Shown: piece after piece, positions 25,611-33,771 of the stretch
Position numbering within the stretch: the first letter of the stretch is position 1
Layout: each line of letters begins with the position of its first letter
Made by a program: the position numbers and the translations under genes
DNA from: Candidatus Competibacteraceae bacterium
Lineage (GTDB): Bacteria > Pseudomonadota > Gammaproteobacteria > Competibacterales > Competibacteraceae
Direction of reading: 5' to 3'
Length of the DNA: 64,000 nucleotides
Assembly (NCBI GenBank): GCA_003989085.1
Contig: RXIV01000009.1
Span: 1-64,000, forward strand
The notes under the pieces: generated by a model
Seen by the model: only the letters and a program-made list of their open reading frames with translations
Told to the model about the DNA's origin: nothing
Databases searched by the model: none

Positions 25611-25811
25611 CTAACCCCCCTGCATCGGCGAGACGATTTCCAGCCGATCCCCGTCCTGAAGCTGAAGCGTAGCGTAGCGAGTACGCGGCACGAACTCATC
25701 GTTATGCGCAACCGCAATCGGTGCGCCGGCATAGCCCCAGTGATTGATTGCATCGGCCAACAGGTGCGGAGCATTCAATTCTTTTTTCTCGCCATTCACT
25801 TCAATCAACAT
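25611..25811 (-). CDS. thiS: Sulfur carrier protein ThiS
   Basis: This 66-residue ubiquitin-like protein ends in the required Gly-Gly (SPMQGG), which is adenylated and converted to a thiocarboxylate as sulfur donor for ThiG. The start MLIEVNGEKKEL and the DGDRLEIVSPMQGG end are typical. AAGAGG before the ATG at 25811 supports this start; longer in-frame extensions upstream only run back through thiO. It sits between thiO and thiG. Confidence 0.95.
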   Translation of the reverse strand: MLIEVNGEKKELNAPHLLADAINHWGYAGAPIAVAHNDEFVPRTRYATLQLQDGDRLEIVSPMQGG

Positions 25812-25825
25812 GAATCGCCTCTTTA

Positions 25826-26920
25826 TTAAAGTGGTTGCCAGAGCCGCGCCATTTCCGCCGGCGGGCGCTGGTCGCGGATCAACGTCGCGACTGTCTCTGC
25901 GAGCAGCGGACTGAGCAAATAGCCGTGCCGGTATAAACCATTGATCCGCAGCAGATGGTCTTGTTGGGTGATGCGGGGCAGGTGGTCGGGAAAGGTGGGC
26001 CGGCACTGGGTGTTCATTTCGACGATCTCGGCTTCGGCCAAAGCCGGATGCAGGGCATACGCCGCCGACAGCAGCTCCAGCGCCGAGCGAACCGTGGCAG
26101 GCCGCAGCGAGTCGCTTTCAATGCTGGTCGCGCCGACCACAAAGCGATGGTTCGGGCGCGGCACGATATACAGGGGATAGCGCGGGTGCATCATCCGAAT
26201 CGGGCGATTCAGCCGGACCTCGCGGGTATGCAGGGTCATGATCTCACCGCGTACCCCGCGCAAGTCCGGCATCTGTTCCCGCGCCGCTAGCCCCCTGCAA
26301 TCCAGCACCCAGTCAAAGGCATGACGCTGGCCCTGTACGGTGATCTGTCCCGATGCCTGATCTTCAACCTCGGTTGCAAAATGCAGCATTGCCCCGTCCT
26401 GGCGCAACGTCTCGACCAAGGCCGGCAGCAGCGAGCGCGGATCAATTTCACCTTCGGGAGCAAGGTATAGCCCTTCGGCAAAGCGGTCTGCCAGTTCCGG
26501 TTCCAGCTCGCGCAACTCGTCGCGCTGCAACCAGCGCTGATGCTCCCCAAAACCGGCGTGGTCCACCCGTTCGGCCAGATGGTTCGAGCCAGCCCGATCC
26601 TGATGATGGGCAACCACCAGCGTTCCCGCGCAACTCATGTGGACGGGCCTCGCCAACGTCGGGACCACCCGTTGCCATAGCGTGAGCGCGGCTGCGCCCC
26701 AATGGGCAATATCAGTCTCCGCTTCGCTGAGTTCGCAGTAAGGGGCCAGCATCCCCGCCCCAACGTGGCTACAGTGGTGATCCAGGCGGTCGCTACCGCG
26801 CTCGAACAGGCTAATCTGATGGCCTTGGCGCTGTAACCACAGAGCTTGGGTCAGGCCGGTAATTCCCGCGCCGATAACGGCGATCTGCTGTTGGCGCACA
26901 GAAGTCCTCGCTGGATTCAA
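25826..26920 (-). CDS. thiO: Glycine oxidase
   Basis: ThiO oxidises glycine to dehydroglycine for thiazole synthesis using FAD and oxygen. The 364-residue protein has the N-terminal dinucleotide motif AVIGAGITGLTQALWLQRQG and an FERG that ends the Rossmann strand. VLDCRGLAARE, RPNHRFVVGATSIESD and the C-terminal LLRINGLYRHGYLLSP FAD region are further signatures. An oxygen-dependent enzyme instead of ThiH suggests aerobic thiamine synthesis. It follows ybbA in the same direction and precedes thiS by 14 bp. Confidence 0.94.
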   Translation of the reverse strand: MNPARTSVRQQQIAVIGAGITGLTQALWLQRQGHQISLFERGSDRLDHHCSHVGAGMLAPYCELSEAETDIAHWGAAALTLWQRVVPTLARPVHMSCAGTLVVAHHQDRAGSNHLAERVDHAGFGEHQRWLQRDELRELEPELADRFAEGLYLAPEGEIDPRSLLPALVETLRQDGAMLHFATEVEDQASGQITVQGQRHAFDWVLDCRGLAAREQMPDLRGVRGEIMTLHTREVRLNRPIRMMHPRYPLYIVPRPNHRFVVGATSIESDSLRPATVRSALELLSAAYALHPALAEAEIVEMNTQCRPTFPDHLPRITQQDHLLRINGLYRHGYLLSPLLAETVATLIRDQRPPAEMARLWQPL

Positions 26921-26950
26921 TGGATATAGGGGGGATATTCAGCCGGAAGT

Positions 26951-27643
26951 TTAGACAGGACGGGTGCCAGTGCGAAGCCGTCCGCCGTCCAGCTCCAGTG
27001 TCCGGTCACAATAGGCCGCCAGTTCCGGGTCATGGGTCACCAGAATCAGGGTTGTTCCCTGCTCGCGGTTCAGCGCAAACAGTAACTCAATAATGCGATG
27101 ACCGGTGTGCTGGTCAAGGTTACCGGTCGGTTCATCGGCGAACAGTAAATCAGGATTGCCGGCAAAGGCGCGGGCGATGGCGACCCGCTGTTGCTCACCG
27201 CCAGATAACTGCGGCGGATAATGGCGGGCGCGGGCTTGCAAACCCACCCGTTCCAGCAGCTCCAGCGCCTGCCGGCGGGCATCGGGTTGAGCAGCCAGTT
27301 CCAGCGGCAACATCACATTTTCCAGCGCGGTCAAGCCGGCCAGCAACTGAAAAGATTGAAACACGAAACCGACCCGTTGCGCCCGCAGCAAGGCCCGGCC
27401 ATCCTCGTCAAGACCGCCAAGATCAACACCGCTCAGCCAGACCCGGCCCTGAGTCGGCGTATCCAGCCCGGCCAGTAATCCGAGCAGGGTTGACTTGCCG
27501 GAACCGGAGGCGCCGATCACGGCCACGCGCTCGCCGCGAGCAATGCTAAAGTGGAGGTTGTCAAGAATGAGCAGCGGGCCTTCCGGGCTGATGACCTGCT
27601 TGCCCAGCTGCTCAACTCGCACCATAACCGTAGCGTGTTCCAA
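26951..27643 (-). CDS. ybbA: ABC transporter ATP-binding protein, YbbA/LolD family
   Basis: This cytoplasmic ATPase has Walker [10 protein letters not shown], the Q-loop [17 protein letters not shown], signature [14 protein letters not shown], Walker [10 protein letters not shown] and the switch His in LVTHD. The subfamily pairs with FtsX/MacB-like permeases and works in lipoprotein or peptide transport. Here the usual permease YbbP is absent; thiO follows instead. A TTG at 27643 preceded by AAGGA is my preferred start. ATG 27625 and GTG 27685 are alternatives. The TTG shares its first base with the tesA ATG on the other strand. Confidence 0.85.
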   Translation of the reverse strand: MEHATVMVRVEQLGKQVISPEGPLLILDNLHFSIARGERVAVIGASGSGKSTLLGLLAGLDTPTQGRVWLSGVDLGGLDEDGRALLRAQRVGFVFQSFQLLAGLTALENVMLPLELAAQPDARRQALELLERVGLQARARHYPPQLSGGEQQRVAIARAFAGNPDLLFADEPTGNLDQHTGHRIIELLFALNREQGTTLILVTHDPELAAYCDRTLELDGGRLRTGTRPV

Positions 27644-28302
27644 TGACTTCGATCCTTTCGACGATGCTTCACTCACTTCACTCACGATGGCTTCCCATAA
27701 TAGCGCTGGCGCTGACGGCGTTGCTGGCTGGGCAAGTCCGTGCCGAAACGCCAGTGGTGCTGGTGCTAGGCGACAGTTTAAGCGCCGCCTACGGCATTCC
27801 TGTTGACCAGGGTTGGGTCAGTCTGCTCCAACGCCGCCTAGCCGAACGCGGCTTTCCGCACCGGGTGGTCAACGCCAGTATCAGCGGCGACACGAGCAGT
27901 GGCGGTCTGAACCGGCTGCCGGCGGCGCTGACGCGAGAACATCCCGCTCTCGTGATTCTGGAGCTTGGCGCCAACGATGGCTTGCGCGGGTTGCCGATTC
28001 CAATGATGACCGCCAACCTGGCCCGGCTGATTGACCTCGCCCAACAAGCTGGCGCGAAAGTGGCGCTGGCTGAGATGCGAATTCCGCCGAATTATGGTCC
28101 GTTGTACACCCAAAGGTTTCAGGCGGCATTTGGCGAACTCGCCCAGCGTTATCACCTCCCGTTGATTCCGTTTCTGCTCGACGGGGTAGCCGGCAATCCG
28201 GCGCTGATTCAGGACGATGGGCTGCACCCGCGCGCCGAGGCCCAACCCCGGATTCTGGACAATGTCTGGCCGACGCTAGCGCCATTGTTGCCACCACAGT
28301 AG
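27643..28302 (+). CDS. tesA: Periplasmic GDSL esterase / acyl-CoA thioesterase I
   Basis: TesA is a multifunctional thioesterase, lysophospholipase and esterase. It has a signal peptide (WLPIIALALTALLAGQVRA), then the four SGNH blocks: GDSLSAAYG (Ser), SGDTSSGGLNRL (Gly), LELGANDGLRG (Asn) and DDGLHPRAEAQ (Asp and His). It is divergent from ybbA, as in Escherichia coli. The ATG at 27664 is an alternative start, since both lie before the signal peptide and neither has a good ribosome site. Any promoter must lie inside the divergent gene. Confidence 0.94.
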   Translation: MTSILSTMLHSLHSRWLPIIALALTALLAGQVRAETPVVLVLGDSLSAAYGIPVDQGWVSLLQRRLAERGFPHRVVNASISGDTSSGGLNRLPAALTREHPALVILELGANDGLRGLPIPMMTANLARLIDLAQQAGAKVALAEMRIPPNYGPLYTQRFQAAFGELAQRYHLPLIPFLLDGVAGNPALIQDDGLHPRAEAQPRILDNVWPTLAPLLPPQ

Positions 28303-28325
28303 CTGCTGCGAAACGGACTATCGCC

Positions 28326-29192
28326 ATGCCCAGCCCTCCTTCCGCCGGACTGGCGTCTCACCGGCGCTGGCGTTATCGCGTTCTACCCAGTCTGCTGCTG
28401 CATAGTCTGCTGGTCGTCGGCGCAGCCCTGGCGCTGACGCCGTTGCTGTGGATGATCGCGGCTTCGCTGATGCCACCCGGCGAAGCCAACCGCTATCCGC
28501 CGCAGCTATGGCCCAGCGTCATCACCTTCGAGCATTATGCAGCGCTGTTCACTCGCCTCGATCTGGCCCGTTACCTGCTCAACAGCACCTTGCTGGCCAG
28601 CGCCATCACTCTCGTTTCATTGCTGGTTAACTCAATGGCCGGCTACGCTTTCGCCAAATTCCGGTTCCGGGGCCGCGATCCCTTATTTCGGGGGCTGCTG
28701 GCGGCGCTGGCGATTCCGGCGCAGGCCGCTATGTTACCGTTGTTTTTGCTACTCAAGCAGTTCGGGCTGATCAACACCTGGGGCGGCGTAATGATCCCCG
28801 GCCTGGCCAGCATCTTCGGTATTTTCCTGATCCGGCAATACCTGCTGGCAATTCCCAACAGTCTGCTGGACGCCGCCCGCATGGACGGAGCCAGCGAATT
28901 CCGCATTTACTGGTCGCTGACATTACCGCTATGCCGACCCATTTTAGTCACGCTGGCGATTTTCACCTTTCTAGGGGTCTGGAATGATTTTATGTGGCCG
29001 TTGATCGTGCTGAGCGACAGCACCCGCTATACCCTTCCGGTAGCGCTGGCCAACCTACTGGGCGAACATGTCCAAGATACGGAATTGATGATGGCCGGTT
29101 CAGTGCTAACCGTACTACCCGTACTATTATTGTTTGTAGCCCTGCAAAAGCATTATATCGCCGGAATCTTGCTGGGCGGGATAAAGGGTTGA
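28326..29192 (+). CDS. ABC sugar transporter permease, MalG family (orphan)
   Basis: This 288-residue inner-membrane protein has six helices and the cytoplasmic EAA loop (SLLDAARMDGASEFRIYWSLTLP) that docks the ATPase. The family imports sugars, glycerol phosphate or related solutes with a binding protein, a MalF-type permease and an ATPase. None of these is within the window on either side, which is unusual for this family. It follows tesA by 23 bp and may be transcribed with it. The substrate cannot be predicted. Confidence 0.88.
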   Translation: MPSPPSAGLASHRRWRYRVLPSLLLHSLLVVGAALALTPLLWMIAASLMPPGEANRYPPQLWPSVITFEHYAALFTRLDLARYLLNSTLLASAITLVSLLVNSMAGYAFAKFRFRGRDPLFRGLLAALAIPAQAAMLPLFLLLKQFGLINTWGGVMIPGLASIFGIFLIRQYLLAIPNSLLDAARMDGASEFRIYWSLTLPLCRPILVTLAIFTFLGVWNDFMWPLIVLSDSTRYTLPVALANLLGEHVQDTELMMAGSVLTVLPVLLLFVALQKHYIAGILLGGIKG

Positions 29193-29392
29193 TGGTGCTC
29201 AAATACCGTCCCATGACTGAAAAACTCCCCGTTAATGGAGTATCTTTAAGGGGAAGCTTTGAGATGGACCGACGGAGATGATGCGCCGCCGCCCGATCGA
29301 AGCGGGGAAGCCGCTGGCGCAGCCAGTGGCAGCATCCAGGCCAATCCCGTCGGGGCCATGATCCTCCGGCGGCGGAATGGAGAACCAAGGTC
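29193..29392 (+). promoter_or_regulatory. Leader region of the fimV-like gene
   Basis: This 200-bp gap holds an 8-bp stem with a 3-base loop (CCGCTGGC at 29311-29318, GCCAGTGG at 29322-29329, one G-T pair). A very short frame starts at an ATGATG near 29280 after GGAG. Either could affect fimV expression. No clear promoter or known riboswitch was recognised. Confidence 0.3.
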
Positions 29393-31639
29393 ATGCTGAC
29401 CCGGATACTGCTCCGACTCATTTTTTTGGCTGGGCTGGCGACGCCGTTGAGCGTCCTTGCCTTGGGCGTCGGCCCGATTGAAGTGCGCTCGGCGCTCAAT
29501 CAGAACTTCGAGGCCGACATTCCCCTGATCATCAACAACCCTGTCGAACTGACTGGCCTGATCGTGCGGATTCCCCACCAGCAGGACTTCGATCGTGCGG
29601 GGATCGAACGACTAGAGCTGCTGAATCAACTGCATTTCGCAATTCCCAAACCCGGCGAAGCGCCGATAATCCGGGTCACCTCGCAGGAACCAATCCGCGA
29701 ACCCAACTTTAACCTTCTGATGGAAATGGTCTGGCCACGGGGGCGACTGCTGCGGGAATTTCCGGTTCAACTCGATCCAACCCTGTACGCCAACCGTCGT
29801 TCACCACCGCCACCGCCACCGCCACCCATACCAGCCGCGCCGCCGCCACAACCGGTAGCGGTCGCCGCGCCGCCACCCGCACCAACTTTACCGACCGCTC
29901 CTCCCGTCAGCTTTGAGGGCGCCTCGTTCTACGGCCCAGTCAAGTCCGGTGAGACCTTGCGCGCTATCGCCAACCGGGTGCGGCCCTCCACTGCCGTCAA
30001 CCTACCGGACATGATGGCGATTCTGGTTGCCGGCAATCAAGAAGCATTTCGCAACGGCAATCCGAACACGCTGCGCGCCGGTTCGGTCCTCAGGGTGCCA
30101 ACGCCACAAGCGCTAGGTGTGTCAGTTTCACCGCCGCCCCCTACGCCGGAACTAGCGACCCCAGCTCCGGCAGCCCCGGTGGCGGTCACCGAATCGGCGA
30201 CTCCGGCAACTCCGGCGACTCCGGCAACTCCGGCGACCCCGCCGGTCCCGGTCGAACCGTCCCCACCACCGCCTGTCCCACCTGTCGCCGGGCCAGCTAC
30301 GGTAGCGCCGCTACCAACGCCGGTTGAACCACCCAAAGAAATCGTTCCACAAGCCAGCATCCCGCAACCGCCCCCGCAACCGGTCGCTGCCGCGCCCGAG
30401 CCGCCCCCGCAACCGGTCGCTGCCGCGCCCGAGCCGGCCCCACAACCGGTCGCTGCCGCGCCCGAGCCAGCCCCACAACCGGTCGCTGCCGCGCCTGAGC
30501 CGGTCAAGCCGCCACCGACGCCAGTCACCGAAACTGAGGCCAGCTGGACGGATAATCCGATAGTCTGGATCGCCATTGCGCTGATCGTGCTGGCGGTTGG
30601 CGCCATGTCGCTGCTACCGCTACTCCAGCGGACAGCAAAGCCAAAGCCGGCTGTAAACCTGGGAAAACCCGGTAGTGACGAAGCAGGCACAGCGACTCCG
30701 CTTCAATCCTCTCAACCCCGCACCAAGCGGACTGTAACGGAGCCGGAGCCGGCTGCCACACCCAGACCAGCGGCGGAACTGGCGACGCCCCAGCCCACCG
30801 CGCCGGCGATGCCAAAACCGATCAATGAGTTGCTCAGAGACATTGATTTGGACCTTGGATCCGAGCAGCTCGCCTTGAGCAGTGGTAAGGGCGCATCGCC
30901 CACGCCACTACCTAAACCGGCGCGCTTGCCCGATGCCGAACCACCTACTGCACCGATCAGCCGTGAGGCTGCCCCAGCGCCAGCGCCAGCACCCGCTGCC
31001 CCAGTGGCCCGCCCCCAGGCGCCTACTCCAGCGGCCCGCCCCCAAGCACCTACTCCAGCTAGCCCCTCTCCATCAGTCGATTTGCCCTCAGATTTACGGT
31101 TGGATGGCATGGACTTCAATTTTGGTGATCTGGAAATAGCCAAACCGGCGCGTTCCCAACCGGAATTACCACCGCTGGAACTGAAACCGGCAACACCAGG
31201 AGCAAAACCTGCTCCGGTGAATTCAGCGCCGTTAATGGAGCTGGGTGGATTTGATCCGCTTACCGAACCAGCCTCGATTTCTGGGGTAAAGGCGTCACCG
31301 GTTACCGCTGCGCCGACTGCTCCTCCGGCATCACAGAAATTTGAATTCAGCGATGTCATGCAGGATCTCAAAAACGTGGGGCAGGAAGACTCATTCCGAC
31401 TGGGTGAGGAACTTAATGGACTTGGCGGCGAAACCCTGAACCTGGGGCAAATGGATATTGGCGGTACTACCGGTGGCGCCACCAGCACTGATTACGTCGA
31501 AACCAAGCTCGACTTAGCCGCAGCCTACCTGGATATGGGCGATCAGGTCGGCGCACGCAGCTTGCTGGAAGATGTGCAGCGCGAGGGCGACGCCTCGCAG
31601 AAAAGCCGGGCCGGAGAGATGCTCAAGAATCTGAGCTAA
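29393..31639 (+). CDS. fimV: FimV-like polar/peptidoglycan-linked protein
   Basis: This 748-residue protein has a signal peptide, the FimV N-terminal domain (GVGPIEVRSALNQNFEADIPL; LLNQLHFAIPKPGEAP), a LysM-like segment (YGPVKSGETLRAIANRVRP) and a very long Pro/Ala linker. One membrane helix lies near residues 387-407 (IVWIAIALIVLAVGAMSLLPL). The cytoplasmic part ends with the conserved FimV C-terminal helix pair (TKLDLAAAYLDMGDQVGARSLLEDV). FimV organises the cell pole, type IV pili and twitching, in part through cyclic nucleotides. The linker includes four 11-residue repeats. It is followed by a clear terminator. Confidence 0.9.
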   Translation: MLTRILLRLIFLAGLATPLSVLALGVGPIEVRSALNQNFEADIPLIINNPVELTGLIVRIPHQQDFDRAGIERLELLNQLHFAIPKPGEAPIIRVTSQEPIREPNFNLLMEMVWPRGRLLREFPVQLDPTLYANRRSPPPPPPPPIPAAPPPQPVAVAAPPPAPTLPTAPPVSFEGASFYGPVKSGETLRAIANRVRPSTAVNLPDMMAILVAGNQEAFRNGNPNTLRAGSVLRVPTPQALGVSVSPPPPTPELATPAPAAPVAVTESATPATPATPATPATPPVPVEPSPPPPVPPVAGPATVAPLPTPVEPPKEIVPQASIPQPPPQPVAAAPEPPPQPVAAAPEPAPQPVAAAPEPAPQPVAAAPEPVKPPPTPVTETEASWTDNPIVWIAIALIVLAVGAMSLLPLLQRTAKPKPAVNLGKPGSDEAGTATPLQSSQPRTKRTVTEPEPAATPRPAAELATPQPTAPAMPKPINELLRDIDLDLGSEQLALSSGKGASPTPLPKPARLPDAEPPTAPISREAAPAPAPAPAAPVARPQAPTPAARPQAPTPASPSPSVDLPSDLRLDGMDFNFGDLEIAKPARSQPELPPLELKPATPGAKPAPVNSAPLMELGGFDPLTEPASISGVKASPVTAAPTAPPASQKFEFSDVMQDLKNVGQEDSFRLGEELNGLGGETLNLGQMDIGGTTGGATSTDYVETKLDLAAAYLDMGDQVGARSLLEDVQREGDASQKSRAGEMLKNLS
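30371..30502 (+). repeat. Four 33-bp tandem repeats inside fimV
   Basis: Four in-frame copies of an 11-residue unit (PPQPVAAAPEP or APQPVAAAPEP) lie back to back in the periplasmic linker. The DNA is nearly identical between copies, so copy number may vary by slippage. A shorter ACTCCGGC-type repeat (TPA units) lies at about 30197-30242. Confidence 0.9.
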
Positions 31640-31667
31640 ATAGCCTAGTCCATCGATCAGTCCTGTC

Positions 31668-31708
31668 CTAACCTCCTCCTTCTTCATTGGGAGGGGGTTA
31701 GTTTTTTG
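31668..31708 (+). terminator. Rho-independent terminator after fimV
   Basis: CTAACCTCCTCC pairs with GGGAGGGGGTTAG across a short loop and is followed by TTTTTT, the classic intrinsic terminator layout, 28 bp after the fimV stop. Confidence 0.85.
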
Positions 31709-31761
31709 TCGCCATCAACTCAATGGAGTTTCCGTTCGCCCTGCGTGATAACCGCTCCTCT

Positions 31762-31796
31762 GTTTCCTTCCATATTTTCTGTGGCTTCCGTGGAAA
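31762..31796 (+). repeat. Copy of the dispersed TTCCGTG-type intergenic repeat
   Basis: The stretch holds TTTCCTTCC, TTTTCTGTGGC and TTCCGTGGA words related to the copies at 18422, 35606 and 58177. It lies just downstream of the fimV terminator and of the convergent YbaK-HDOD gene. Confidence 0.5.
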
Positions 31797-31813
31797 ATCA
31801 TTCGGCGAACGCT

Positions 31814-33241
31814 TCAGTTTTCGGGCAGCCAGCTCAGCGCCTCGGATAAGGTATCCAGTTCAGTCCGGCTTGATTCGACCCGAGCCAGTGCTTCCATCGC
31901 CTGATCGCGGGTTAGGCCGAGTGTGAACATGGCCAAAGCCGGCAGGTGGCTGGCGTATCCCTTCGACAGATCAATGTGGTGCAGCAACCGGTTAGCGATC
32001 AAGATCAAATTGGCGTATTCGGCATACGACTGAGTGCAATCCTCGCTATGATGCCAGCGTACCGCCGCGATCACTTCGCTGGGCATATTCCAAGCCTGCA
32101 TCAGCCACGCGCCGATATGCCAGTGTTCAACACCGAGTACATAACGTTCCACTGCATTCAGCGGCACATTACGGTTAGCCGCCAAAATCCGGTTGAAGAC
32201 AAAAAAGCGAGCGGGCAAAGCGTGACCCAGCACCAGATACCCAAAATCGTGCAGCAGGCCGCTCAGATAGGCCAACCCCGGTTTGACGCTGTTCGGCTCG
32301 GGCAGCATCTTGACCAGTTCGCTGACCAGCGCCGCGCAATAGACGCTATGCCGCCAAAACCCCTGCAAGCCGATCGGGCCGTCCGCAGGAATCTGGAAGG
32401 TTCGCCCCATACTGGCCCCAAGCAGCAGATTGAGGGTAGTTTCGATGCCCAATACCTCATCAATAGCGGTTTCCAATGAATCAACGGCGCCATGATGACC
32501 ATGCAACGGTGAACGAGCGCAATACACCACTTGGGCCGCCAAGCCGGGGGCTTGCTCGACTATCGGCAAGATATCCTGGAGCGTGACGTGCGGATTGTCA
32601 CGCAGCGCCAAAATATACTGAGCGGTTTGCGGCATGGTCGGCAGCTCGGTGATAGCCTCGATACCTTCACGCAAACAGGCCGGAGTATAGCGGCGGGTGA
32701 AGCTGGTCAGGTGGGAAGGTGTGAGCGCCTGGCGATCATTCACCAGCACATCGAGATCAGCAGCTGACGCTGCAAAGCGCTCCCATCGCGCTGAGGCCAG
32801 TAGCCTGCGGAAATCACCGCCGCGCATCCCGACCAGCGCATCGCCACCGCCACCATCAAAGTAAACCTCCTCCTCTTCATCCTGAGCCAGGCTCTCATCG
32901 GCCAGAGCAACAATGTCCAACACGTTAGGGAGCGGGGGATGGGAACCGAGCGCGCACCCCAGATTCTGGAAAAACCGGGTGGTTTCCAGACCATAGAGCG
33001 GCTCCAGATCACGTTGCAGCACTTGGCGGAGCCTGGAAAAATCCAAGATGTAGCTGCAAGGCAGAATCGCCATAATCAGCCCGGCATCATCTTTCAGCAA
33101 CACGATGCGGGCCATCTGTCGGAGAGGAATATCCAGTTTAGCCGCAATCTGAACCAGACTTTCACCGGGTGTACAAGCGATCAGCCGATAGGCAATCTGC
33201 TGGTCATCAAGATAACGGCGAACAATAGGGGGAAGGTTCAT
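31814..33241 (-). CDS. YbaK-like domain fused to HDOD signalling domain
   Basis: The 475-residue protein starts with a YbaK/EbsC-like aminoacyl-tRNA deacylase fold (about residues 1-150: MNLPPIVRRYLDDQQIAYRL; LRQMARIVLLKDDAGLIMAILP). It continues with an HDOD domain (about 190-400: ITELPTMPQTAQYILALRDN; GLAYLSGLLHDFGYLVLGH; VRWHHSEDC). HDOD is a degenerate HD domain linked to signalling and cell-cycle or motility control. Whether the YbaK part still edits tRNA is unknown. It lies downstream of argS and the FtsN-like gene on the same strand, which is suggestive for a tRNA-linked domain but not proof. Confidence 0.85.
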   Translation of the reverse strand: MNLPPIVRRYLDDQQIAYRLIACTPGESLVQIAAKLDIPLRQMARIVLLKDDAGLIMAILPCSYILDFSRLRQVLQRDLEPLYGLETTRFFQNLGCALGSHPPLPNVLDIVALADESLAQDEEEEVYFDGGGGDALVGMRGGDFRRLLASARWERFAASAADLDVLVNDRQALTPSHLTSFTRRYTPACLREGIEAITELPTMPQTAQYILALRDNPHVTLQDILPIVEQAPGLAAQVVYCARSPLHGHHGAVDSLETAIDEVLGIETTLNLLLGASMGRTFQIPADGPIGLQGFWRHSVYCAALVSELVKMLPEPNSVKPGLAYLSGLLHDFGYLVLGHALPARFFVFNRILAANRNVPLNAVERYVLGVEHWHIGAWLMQAWNMPSEVIAAVRWHHSEDCTQSYAEYANLILIANRLLHHIDLSKGYASHLPALAMFTLGLTRDQAMEALARVESSRTELDTLSEALSWLPEN

Positions 33242-33243
33242 GA

Positions 33244-33303
33244 GGATGGCCTGAAGTCTCCGGATCGCGGGGCCGTAGCGGCGCGAACAGTGGATGGCCT
33301 GAA
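33244..33303. repeat. 12-bp direct repeat beside the truncated FtsN-like gene
   Basis: GGATGGCCTGAA occurs perfectly at 33244-33255 and 33292-33303, 48 bp apart. The copies lie between the start of the YbaK-HDOD gene and the end of the FtsN-like gene, where a SPOR domain would be expected. Confidence 0.7.
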
Positions 33304-33306
33304 AAA

Positions 33307-33771
33307 CTATTCGCCGGATCGGACACCCGGTTTCGGCTGACCGGCAGCTGCTGCCACCGTTGGCGCTGGAATGTTTTTGGGCGCCAAAGGCTTGCGCAGC
33401 GGTTCATGAGCCGAGCGTGACCGTGTTGGCGCGGGGTGCGGGGCTGGCGTTTCCGACGGAATCTCGACCTGACGCTTCGGCAATTCGGTGTAGAAATCAT
33501 ACTTTGGCCGGCCGGGGGCCGGTTCTGGCGCTGGTTCTGGGGCTGGCTCCGGCGCGGCAACCTTGGGCGGTGTGGGCACGATGGCTGGAGCCGTCACTGG
33601 CGCCACGGCGGCTACCGATGCTTGCTGCGATTTGCGATCGCCTTTGATATAGGCCAACAAGCCGCCAAACAAACCGATCAGCACTAAGGTAATTACCAGC
33701 AGGCCACTTCGGCGTGCGCTCTGGCGGCGACGCCGGTTCGCAGTGGGCTTGTAGTCGCGGCGGATGCTCAC
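33307..33771 (-). CDS. FtsN-like membrane protein lacking a SPOR domain
   Basis: The 154-residue protein has a basic cytoplasmic start ([17 protein letters not shown]), one helix ([20 protein letters not shown]) and a Pro/Ala-rich linker with [13 protein letters not shown]. It also has the [16 protein letters not shown] motif seen in FtsN-like proteins encoded after argS. In those relatives a peptidoglycan-binding SPOR domain of about 75 residues closes the protein; here the frame stops after [11 protein letters not shown] with none. It overlaps argS by 4 bp. A 12-bp direct repeat lies at and beyond its end. Truncation or a real short form are both possible. Confidence 0.75.
   Translation of the reverse strand: MSIRRDYKPTANRRRRQSARRSGLLVITLVLIGLFGGLLAYIKGDRKSQQASVAAVAPVTAPAIVPTPPKVAAPEPAPEPAPEPAPGRPKYDFYTELPKRQVEIPSETPAPHPAPTRSRSAHEPLRKPLAPKNIPAPTVAAAAGQPKPGVRSGE

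Noticed and set aside
26921..26950. Search for a TPP riboswitch before the thi genes
   Set aside because: Only 30 bp separate ybbA and thiO, and no THI-box sequence was seen there or before ybbA.
30197..30502. Tandem repeats considered as CRISPR
   Set aside because: Units are contiguous, in frame and encode a Pro/Ala linker; there are no spacers.
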